64,000 nucleotides of DNA from contig WYBS01000020.1 of assembly GCA_011525755.1 (NCBI GenBank), forward strand, positions 62,001-126,000, given 5' to 3'. A program made the translations under genes and the position numbers. Positions within the stretch are counted from its first letter, which is position 1. Each line of letters starts with the position of its first letter. Positions 33,197-39,245 of the stretch are shown piece by piece. A model generated the notes under the pieces. That model was not told where the DNA came from. It was given only the letters and a program-made list of their open reading frames with translations, and ran no database searches. Origin of the DNA: Planctomycetaceae bacterium. Its GTDB lineage: Bacteria; Planctomycetota; PLA2.

Positions 33197-35436
33197 AACG
33201 GGTCCGGGTGGCGCACGACGCGGAGGCCCGTGTAGTGGCCGATCGTGAAGAACGTGGAGAGCTTCGGGCGGGAGTCGGTGTCCCACGGATCCTCGAGCGG
33301 CCAGTCCCAGTCGCCCGGCTCGAGCACGTACTGCACGCTGTCCCAGCCCGCGTCGAGGAAGCAGTCGAGCGTGACGAGCCTCGGCGGCAGGTCGTGGAAG
33401 CCGCCGGCGAGGAGCACCCGGCCCTCGCCGTGGGGGTCCCGGACGATCTCCGCCGCGTTGCCCGCGAGCCCGACGATCGGCCGGGAGGCGGACGGCGCCA
33501 GCGCGAACGCGCGGCTGAAGAAGGGCTCGAGCCGGCAGGAGGGCGAGAGCTCGGGGTCGTTCGCGTCGTCGCCCCAAGGGTAGGGGGCCGTGCCGTCACC
33601 GCGCGCGGCGCGCAGGTACTGCGCGACGGTCGGGATCGAGCAGCGCCGCCCGAGCCTGCCGGAGAGCCATGCGGCGTAGCTGTCGGCGTGCTCGATCGTG
33701 ACGCCCTCCACGGGGGCGTTCTCCTGGCCAGGCGTATAAAGGGTCTCGAGCTTTTCCCAGGGGACGTAGTAGCCGTCGTAGGCGCGCACGAGCGGCCGTT
33801 CGGGGTCCGGGCTCCCGGTGGCGTCCTCCTCGAACCGCACGAGACGGTTCGTGCGCTGCCATCCGCGCGGCACGAGCTGCGCGATCTCCTCCTTCGTGTG
33901 GCGGGGCGCGATGTCGGCGAGGAACGCGAGGTACTGCCGGTTCGTCACCTCGGTCGCCGAGATCTCGAAGTCGCGCTCGACCCGGTCCGTCTCGGACGCG
34001 AAGGAGACGGGAGCCTCGCGCTTGCGGCGGATGTCCTCGAGCGTCTCGGGATCGCTGTCGTTGCCGAGCGCATCCTCCTCGACGCCGAGGAGCTCCGGCG
34101 GCAGGATCCCGTCGGGGCAGGGCCGGTGGCGCACGGGACCTGCCGTGACCGCGACGAACGCCGGCAGCGCCGGCGCGCGGCGGATCACCGGGCGGAACCC
34201 GACGTCGACCGTCATGCCCTTCTCGCGGACCTCCTTGAAGCCGGCGAGCGAGAACGGGGTCAGGAGGCGCCCCGACTGGCGGGCCACCCTGTAGACGGCG
34301 TCCTGGTACGACCAGCCGCCGGCGACGATGAGGTCGCTCGGCCAGTACACCCACTCCGCCGCGTTCCCGACGAGGTCGAGGAACCCGTTGTAGAACTCCT
34401 CGGGCTTTCTCGGCTCCCCGGGCTTCCGCTCCGTGACGCTCCAGAGCCCGGAGGTGCCGAGGTTCGCGCTCTCGCCCTGCTGGAGCGCCCTGCCCCACGG
34501 GTAGTTGTAGGTGAGGCGGTCCCCGCGCGCCGCGAGGACGTACTCCTTCCACGTCGGCAGGTCCACGACGAGGTCCGGATCGGCGCCCAGCCGCTCCTGC
34601 CAGAACCAGCCGCAGAACTCGAGGGCCGCATCGATCGAGATGTTCACGACCGGGAAGTCGCCCTCGTCGCGGTCGTAGATCTTCTTCACGTCGCGCCTGC
34701 CCGTGCTGCGCGTCCAGCCGCCAGGCAGGAGGTGGGGATGGACGGGCCTCCCGGTCTTCCGCGCCCAGGCCTGCAGGAACTCGAAGAACTGGTCGTTCGT
34801 GATCTCGCGCCTCGACATCCGGAACGCGTCGTCGACGCGGTAGGCGTCGGGCGTCGCCTCGACGGGCTCCAGCGGGACCTCCTTGTCGAAGGCGTCGGCC
34901 CAGTGCTCGACGGCGTCCCGCACGTTCCGCTCGGCGAGCGCCTCGCGAAGGATCTCGCGCGCCTCCTCGATCTCCTCCGGCGCCGCGTCCTCGCGTCGCA
35001 GCGTCGCGAGGGCTCCCAGCGCGCGGTCGGCTGCCTCCTTCTCCTCGGCGGCGGCGGCGGCGCCTCCCGTGGCTTCGTACTCGCGACCGGGGTCGTAGGC
35101 GCCCCAGAAGGCGAGGCCCGCGGGCACCTCCACGAACTCGTCGAGCGTGAGCGCGAGGCAGTTGGCGTCCCGCGCCCGGCGCACCTGCGGCTGGACCGGC
35201 AGCTGGGGCTCCGGGCCGGCGAAGAGCCGCACGCCCGCGAAGACCACGAGGAGGAGCATGCTCGCGAAGAGCAGGTAGCCGCCGAGCGCGACGAGGCGCT
35301 GGCTGACCGGAACGCCCGGCGTCTCGTGCGCGGGGGCCGGGAACAGGTCGGGCCGGAGCCGGTACGCGCAGTTCGGGCAGTACTTGTACGGCTCGCCCAG
35401 GCGCGTCCCGCACCGCGGGCAGCCTCCCGGTCTCAT
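33193..35436 (-). CDS. Zinc-ribbon, TM and tandem FGE-sulfatase-like domains
   Basis: 747 residues. It begins with a zinc ribbon (C6, C9, C20, C23: CPRCG and CPNC) and a membrane helix (about 50-72). Two formylglycine-generating-enzyme-like (SUMF1) domains follow: one at about 190-430 (SRREITNDQFFEFLQAW, NISIDAALEFCGWFWQERLG, DLVGNAAEWVYWPSD) and one at about 480-745 (SATEVTNRQYLAFLADI, VTIEHADSYAAWLSGRLG, GLAGNAAEIVRDP, HYTGLRVVRH). The cysteine pair used by true FGE enzymes is not visible at the C-terminal ends, so binding or scaffold function is more likely than sulfatase maturation. ATG 35436; an upstream extension of the frame runs antisense to the tRNA and is rejected. Planctomycetes carry many such proteins. 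Confidence 0.75.
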   Translation of the reverse strand: MRPGGCPRCGTRLGEPYKYCPNCAYRLRPDLFPAPAHETPGVPVSQRLVALGGYLLFASMLLLVVFAGVRLFAGPEPQLPVQPQVRRARDANCLALTLDEFVEVPAGLAFWGAYDPGREYEATGGAAAAAEEKEAADRALGALATLRREDAAPEEIEEAREILREALAERNVRDAVEHWADAFDKEVPLEPVEATPDAYRVDDAFRMSRREITNDQFFEFLQAWARKTGRPVHPHLLPGGWTRSTGRRDVKKIYDRDEGDFPVVNISIDAALEFCGWFWQERLGADPDLVVDLPTWKEYVLAARGDRLTYNYPWGRALQQGESANLGTSGLWSVTERKPGEPRKPEEFYNGFLDLVGNAAEWVYWPSDLIVAGGWSYQDAVYRVARQSGRLLTPFSLAGFKEVREKGMTVDVGFRPVIRRAPALPAFVAVTAGPVRHRPCPDGILPPELLGVEEDALGNDSDPETLEDIRRKREAPVSFASETDRVERDFEISATEVTNRQYLAFLADIAPRHTKEEIAQLVPRGWQRTNRLVRFEEDATGSPDPERPLVRAYDGYYVPWEKLETLYTPGQENAPVEGVTIEHADSYAAWLSGRLGRRCSIPTVAQYLRAARGDGTAPYPWGDDANDPELSPSCRLEPFFSRAFALAPSASRPIVGLAGNAAEIVRDPHGEGRVLLAGGFHDLPPRLVTLDCFLDAGWDSVQYVLEPGDWDWPLEDPWDTDSRPKLSTFFTIGHYTGLRVVRHPDPF

Positions 35437-35541
35437 GGGCGGATGGGCCTCGGTTTTCCTTGACGATTCCACGGCCACGGCTATCAGTATCCCTCCAGAC
35501 CGGCCGGCGCCTTGCCGAAAAGGCGTCGTTCGGCCCCCGGC

Positions 35542-35616
35542 GCCCCGATAGCTCAACGGTAGAGCACAGCTTTCGTAAAGCTGGGGTTGACGGTTCAAAT
35601 CCGTCTCGGGGCTCCA
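35542..35616 (+). tRNA. tRNA-Thr (anticodon CGT)
   Basis: Cloverleaf with acceptor GCCCCGA paired to TCGGGGC, D-stem GCTC/GAGC, anticodon stem CAGCT/AGCTG with loop TTCGTAA (anticodon CGT, codon ACG), and T-stem GACGG/CCGTC around TTCAAAT. The CCA end is encoded (35614-35616), with discriminator T. It lies 105 bases from the divergent FGE-like start. Confidence 0.97.
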
Positions 35617-35618
35617 TC

Positions 35619-35624
35619 TAGAAT
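35619..35624 (+). promoter_or_regulatory. -10-like hexamer TAGAAT between tRNA and RNase HII-like gene
   Basis: TAGAAT begins three bases after the tRNA CCA end and finishes seven bases before the GTG at 35632, so the RNase HII-like gene may start its own leaderless transcript even though the tRNA is just upstream. Confidence 0.45.
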
Positions 35625-35631
35625 CGGGCCC

Positions 35632-36465
35632 GTGCTGCACATCGGCGCCGACGAGGCCGGCTACGGGCCCCTCCTGGGGCCCCTCGTGGTCGCGGCGGCG
35701 GTGTACGAGGGCGACCGCCGCGCCGCCCCGGGGGACGGGATCGCCGACAGCAAGGTCGTCTACGGCCGCGGCGGCCGCACGGCGCTCGCCCGCGCGCTCT
35801 CCCCGTACCTGGGCCTCCCGGGCCCCGTCTCCCTCGCGGAGCTGCTCAGGCGCCTCTCCGTGCGCGGCGACCCCCGTCCGGGGTATCCCTGGTATGGCGA
35901 CGTGACCGACGCCGAGGCGGGCGGCGGCGCGCCGCCGAAGGGGTTTCGCCGCCTCTACGTGAACCCCGTCTGCGAGCGCGACTTCAACGAGGGGTGCGCG
36001 CGGCGGGGCGACAAGGGGACGGTGCTCTTCGAGGAGACGATGCGCGTGATCCGCCGCGCCCTCGAGGACCACGCGGGCGACGCCGTGATCGTGTGCGACA
36101 AGCACGGGGGGCGGAACCGGTATGCGGGGCTCCTCCTCGCGGAGCTCGGGCCGACGTCGATCCTCGCGGAGCGGGAGACCGCCGCGTGTTCGGGCTACCG
36201 GCTCGCGCTCGGGGGGCGCACCGTGCGGATCCGGTTCCAGCGGGCCGCGGACGCGACGGACCGCGCCGCGGCGCTAGCGTCGATGGCCGCGAAGTACGTG
36301 CGCGAGCTCTTCATGGAGGGGCTGAACGGGTTCTTCGCGTCGAGGGTCGCGGGGCTCCGGCCGACGGCCGGCTACTACGAGGACGGCCGCCGCTTCCTCG
36401 GCGAGGTCAGGGGCCTTCTCGCCGATCTCGGCTGTCCCGAGGAGTCCTTCGTCCGCGCCCGGTGA
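35632..36465 (+). CDS. RNase HII-like protein
   Basis: 277 residues, longer than ordinary RNase HII (about 200). N-terminal IGADEAGYGPLLGPLVVAAAVY matches the RNase HII signature with the first Asp-Glu catalytic pair; GIADSKVVYG supplies the conserved DSK, and VIVCDKHGGRNRY carries a later Asp. Between them is an extra segment with GYPWYGDVTDAEAGGGAPPKGF. RNase HII removes ribonucleotides from DNA. The insertion and divergent spacing make me call it RNase HII-like. The start is GTG 35632, supported by the TAGAAT box; the frame upstream runs through the tRNA. No other rnhA/rnhB is in the window. Confidence 0.75.
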   Translation: MLHIGADEAGYGPLLGPLVVAAAVYEGDRRAAPGDGIADSKVVYGRGGRTALARALSPYLGLPGPVSLAELLRRLSVRGDPRPGYPWYGDVTDAEAGGGAPPKGFRRLYVNPVCERDFNEGCARRGDKGTVLFEETMRVIRRALEDHAGDAVIVCDKHGGRNRYAGLLLAELGPTSILAERETAACSGYRLALGGRTVRIRFQRAADATDRAAALASMAAKYVRELFMEGLNGFFASRVAGLRPTAGYYEDGRRFLGEVRGLLADLGCPEESFVRAR

Positions 36466-36564
36466 GTCCCGTTTCGAGGCGGTGGGGGAGCGGGGGGCTC
36501 AAGCCGCGGGCGCCGAGGGCCGAAGGAGTCCGACGGGGGCGCTCCGTGCGCCCTTTGTGCCGCG

Positions 36565-36966
36565 ATGACCACTTCCTTCGATTTCGAGCGCCGCCAATTC
36601 ATCAGGCTGCCCCTGGCAGTGCCGATCCGCTACAAGTTCCTCTCGCGCGAGATGTCCAGCAAGGACATGGAGATCGTCCACGAGGGGATGAGCCAGAACA
36701 TCGGGGCGGGCGGCCTCCTGCTCCGCGGCAAGCTGCCGGATCCCGAGTGGCTTTCGAAGCTCCTCACGCGCAAGATGTACATCGGCATCAATGTCATGCT
36801 GCCGAACGTGGAGCGCCCGGTGAAGGCGCTCTCGCGCGTGATCTGGTCCTCCTCGGTCCAGGAAGACGGCGGTCACGTCGTCATGGGCCTCGAGTTCCAG
36901 GAGATCACGAACAAGGATCGCGATCTCATCACGCAGTACATCATCCGCGCCCAGATGCCCGCCTGA
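36565..36966 (+). CDS. PilZ-domain protein (c-di-GMP binding)
   Basis: 133 residues, a single PilZ domain. FERRQFIRLPLAVPIRY holds the RxxxR c-di-GMP-binding motif and SQNIGAGGLLLRG is the (D/N)xSxxG-like second motif, here NIGAGG, slightly changed (S replaced by G). GHVVMGLEFQEI ends the barrel. No other domain. Such proteins relay c-di-GMP level to motility, polysaccharide or surface proteins. A degenerate GGDEF-like membrane protein lies convergent just downstream. Start ATG 36565; no strong Shine-Dalgarno sequence is present, and a G-run motif copy lies about 80 bases upstream. Confidence 0.88.
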   Translation: MTTSFDFERRQFIRLPLAVPIRYKFLSREMSSKDMEIVHEGMSQNIGAGGLLLRGKLPDPEWLSKLLTRKMYIGINVMLPNVERPVKALSRVIWSSSVQEDGGHVVMGLEFQEITNKDRDLITQYIIRAQMPA

Positions 36967-37029
36967 GCCGTGTCCTTCACGGATCCGGGCGTCGTAACCG
37001 GCTCGGGCGACTGAGCTTAGCGCGTCGGG

Positions 37030-37049
37030 GTGCGGCACGCGTGCCGCAC
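37030..37049. terminator. 20-bp perfect palindrome between convergent genes
   Basis: GTGCGGCACGCGTGCCGCAC. It lies between the PilZ stop and the stop of the GGDEF-like gene, so it may end both transcripts. Shares 16 bases with the palindrome at 13445-13460. There is no T run. Confidence 0.5.
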
Positions 37050-37071
37050 TTCCCCTCCCCGGAGCCCCACC

Positions 37072-38067
37072 CTATCCGACCGTGACGCGGCCGTGGGCGA
37101 GCCCCTTGTCGCACTCCATCCAGAGCCGGAGCGCGGCGCCTGCGCCGTCGGGCGTCACCTCGTCCGCCGAGACGAACGCGGCGCCGACGCGCAGGTCGGG
37201 CACGCCGAGCGCGCGCAGCCGCGACGCGAGGCGCGCCGCGAGCCGGGGGCCGGCGGCGGCCGACGGGAGCTTCACCGCGACGGCGAGGCGCGCGTCCCCG
37301 ACGCGGCCGGCGAGATCGCTCCCGCGGACGGCCTCGTGCAGCACGATGGCCGCCTCGGCGAGCAGCCCCTCGCCGCCCGGGAGGTCGAAGATGAGGAGCG
37401 CCACGCCCTCGCCGCCGCCCCGCGCCTGCTCGAGGAACCCCGCGAGCCGCGCCCGGAAGGAGCTGTCGCGGAGCGCGCCCGTGCTCCGGTCCCGGTGGCC
37501 GACGGCGACGAGCTCCTCCTGCTGCACGCGGAGCTGCCAGGCGAGGCCGTTCACGACGTAGCCGAGGACTCCGAGGAGCCCCAGCTCGATCACGAGCAGC
37601 GAAACCGGCGTCTCGAGGCCCGCCGCGGGCAGGAGCCCCTCGGCGGTCGCGACGACCGCGAACGTCCCGATGAGGCAGACGCCCGACAGGAAGAGGAAGT
37701 TCGGGAGCGGCGCGAGCGCGAGCGCCGCCGCGGCGACGAGCGCCGCGAGCAGGAGCACGAACGGGCTCTCGAGGAGCCCGGTCCGCTGCATCGCGAGCGC
37801 GAGCGAGGCGGCCGGCGCGAGGAGGCAGCCCGCCATCGCGGCGCCGTCGGTCGCGATCCAGCCGCGCCGCGTCGCGGCCCGCACCGCGAGCGACGACACC
37901 GCCGCCGCCGAGAACGCGGCGAGCAGCAGCGGGTCGTCCGGAAGCCCCGGCACGCCGAGGCGCGGCAGGAGCGCGAGCACGAGCACCCCGAGCCCTGCGC
38001 CGCGGAAGAGCGCCGTGAGGAAGAAGTGGATCCAAATGCGCCCCGAGCGGTCCAGACGACCCGTCAT
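37072..38067 (-). CDS. Membrane protein with degenerate GGDEF domain
   Basis: 331 residues. Six or seven hydrophobic segments cover about residues 15-185; the remaining C-terminal 140 residues read like a diguanylate cyclase: RDRSTGALRDSSFRARL, GVALLIFDLPGGEGLLAEAAIVLHEAVRGSDLAGRVGDARLAVAV. The catalytic GG(D/E)EF is replaced by VGDAR and the metal Asp region is FDLPG, so synthesis of c-di-GMP is not expected; it may bind nucleotide or act as scaffold. AGGAGA abuts the ATG at 38067. Convergent with the PilZ gene. A pseudo-cyclase beside a c-di-GMP receptor is suggestive, not proof of a link. Confidence 0.7.
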   Translation of the reverse strand: MTGRLDRSGRIWIHFFLTALFRGAGLGVLVLALLPRLGVPGLPDDPLLLAAFSAAAVSSLAVRAATRRGWIATDGAAMAGCLLAPAASLALAMQRTGLLESPFVLLLAALVAAAALALAPLPNFLFLSGVCLIGTFAVVATAEGLLPAAGLETPVSLLVIELGLLGVLGYVVNGLAWQLRVQQEELVAVGHRDRSTGALRDSSFRARLAGFLEQARGGGEGVALLIFDLPGGEGLLAEAAIVLHEAVRGSDLAGRVGDARLAVAVKLPSAAAGPRLAARLASRLRALGVPDLRVGAAFVSADEVTPDGAGAALRLWMECDKGLAHGRVTVG

Positions 38068-38156
38068 TCTCCTGCTCCGCAGGACCTATCGGGCGGCCGC
38101 TTGAGGGGAATTGAGGGGGGAGCGGGGGGAGTGGCGTCTCATTTCCGGCCCCGTGC

Positions 38157-38162
38157 TACAAC
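38157..38162 (+). promoter_or_regulatory. -10-like hexamer TACAAC before the epimerase gene
   Basis: TACAAC ends eight bases before ATG 38171; no Shine-Dalgarno sequence is seen. Near-leaderless arrangement. No clear -35. Confidence 0.35.
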
Positions 38163-38170
38163 GTCCCCCG

Positions 38171-39127
38171 ATGTCCCGGAGAATCCTCGTCACCGGCGGC
38201 TGCGGCCTCATCGGCTCCGCGGTCGTCGAGCGGATCCTCGCCGCCAACGGGAGGGCGCTCGTCCTCGACAACCTCTCGACCGGGAAGCCGGGGAATCTTC
38301 CGCGGGATCCGCGCGTGGAGCTCACCATCGGCGACGTGTGCGACGACGCGCTCGTCGCCTCGCACGTGCGACGCTGCGACGCGGTCGCGCACCTCGCCGC
38401 GGGCGTGGGGGTGCGGCTCGTGCTCTCGCGGCCCACGGGTGCGCTGCGGCAGAGCCTCCTCGGGACCGAGAACGTCCTGCGCCACGCCGCGGCCGCGCGC
38501 CGGCCCGTCTTCTTCGCGAGCACGTCCGAGGTGTACGGCGACAGCGACGGCGCGCCGCGCTCCGAGGCGGGCCCCGTGGGGTTCGGGGCGCCGGACCGGC
38601 TCCGCTTCTCCTACGCGGCGGGGAAGGCGGCGGGCGAGGCGCTCGCGTTCGCGTACGCGCACGAGTACGGGCTAGAGGTCGCGGTCGGCCGCTTCTTCAA
38701 CGTGACGGGTGCGAGGCAGTCGCCGGACGGCGGCGCGGTGGTGCCGACGTTCGTGCGCCAGGCGCTCGCGGGCGCTCCGATCACGATCCACGGCGACGGC
38801 TCGCAGACGCGCTGCTTCCTCGACGCGCGCGACGCCGCCGAGTACGTCTGGCGGCTGCTCGACGGCGCGGCGGCGCCGGGCACGCTCGTGAACATCGGCC
38901 GCGACGACCCGATCACGATCCTCGACCTCGCGCGCCGCGTGCGCGACCTCGTCGATCCGCGCGTGAAGATCGAGGCGGCGCCGCCGAAGTACGGCGCGGG
39001 CTTCGTGCCGATCCGCCACCGCCGCCCGGACGTGCGCCGCCTGCTCGATCTCACCGGCTACGCCCCGCGCGTGCCGCTCGACGAGACGATCCGCTCCTGC
39101 GTCCGCGTCGCCCGCGCCACGCGGTAG
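38171..39127 (+). CDS. NAD-dependent sugar-nucleotide epimerase/dehydratase (extended SDR)
   Basis: 318 residues. Rossmann loop VTGGCGLIGSAVVERIL at the N-terminus, DNLSTGKPGNL for adenine-ribose contact, HLAAGVGV, STSEVYGDS and the YxxxK pair in YAAGKAAGE. FNVTGARQSPDGG, HGDGSQTRCFLDARDAAEYV and the C-terminal RRPDVRRLLDLTGYAPRV match UDP-glucose 4-epimerase / UDP-glucuronate decarboxylase-type proteins. Supplies nucleotide sugars for surface polysaccharide; exact substrate unknown. ATG 38171 is picked over the longer frame because the TACAAC box and the Rossmann start fall here. Confidence 0.88.
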   Translation: MSRRILVTGGCGLIGSAVVERILAANGRALVLDNLSTGKPGNLPRDPRVELTIGDVCDDALVASHVRRCDAVAHLAAGVGVRLVLSRPTGALRQSLLGTENVLRHAAAARRPVFFASTSEVYGDSDGAPRSEAGPVGFGAPDRLRFSYAAGKAAGEALAFAYAHEYGLEVAVGRFFNVTGARQSPDGGAVVPTFVRQALAGAPITIHGDGSQTRCFLDARDAAEYVWRLLDGAAAPGTLVNIGRDDPITILDLARRVRDLVDPRVKIEAAPPKYGAGFVPIRHRRPDVRRLLDLTGYAPRVPLDETIRSCVRVARATR

Positions 39128-39206
39128 GCGTGGCGCGACAGGGTCGGAGGTCCGCAGCGGGTCTGACAGCGTGAGGCCGGGGCACGCGCTCCCATGGGGC
39201 GCGCTG

Positions 39207-39235
39207 TTGCCTTCGAAGAGTCGCATCACTACAGT
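39207..39235 (+). promoter_or_regulatory. Promoter of the kinase-SBP gene
   Basis: TTGCCT (39207-39212), an exact 17-base spacer, TACAGT (39230-39235). ATG 39246 follows 10 bases later, so the leader is about four bases. This decides the start over the upstream GTG at 39171. Confidence 0.55.
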
Positions 39236-39245
39236 GCTCCGACGG

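Noticed and set aside
35437-36105. N-terminal extension of the FGE-like frame through the tRNA region
   Set aside because: It would run antisense through tRNA-Thr and the RNase HII-like gene. The zinc ribbon begins right after ATG 35436.
39171-39245. Upstream GTG start for the kinase-SBP gene
   Set aside because: The two-box promoter lies between this GTG and ATG 39246, so a transcript from it could not include the GTG.
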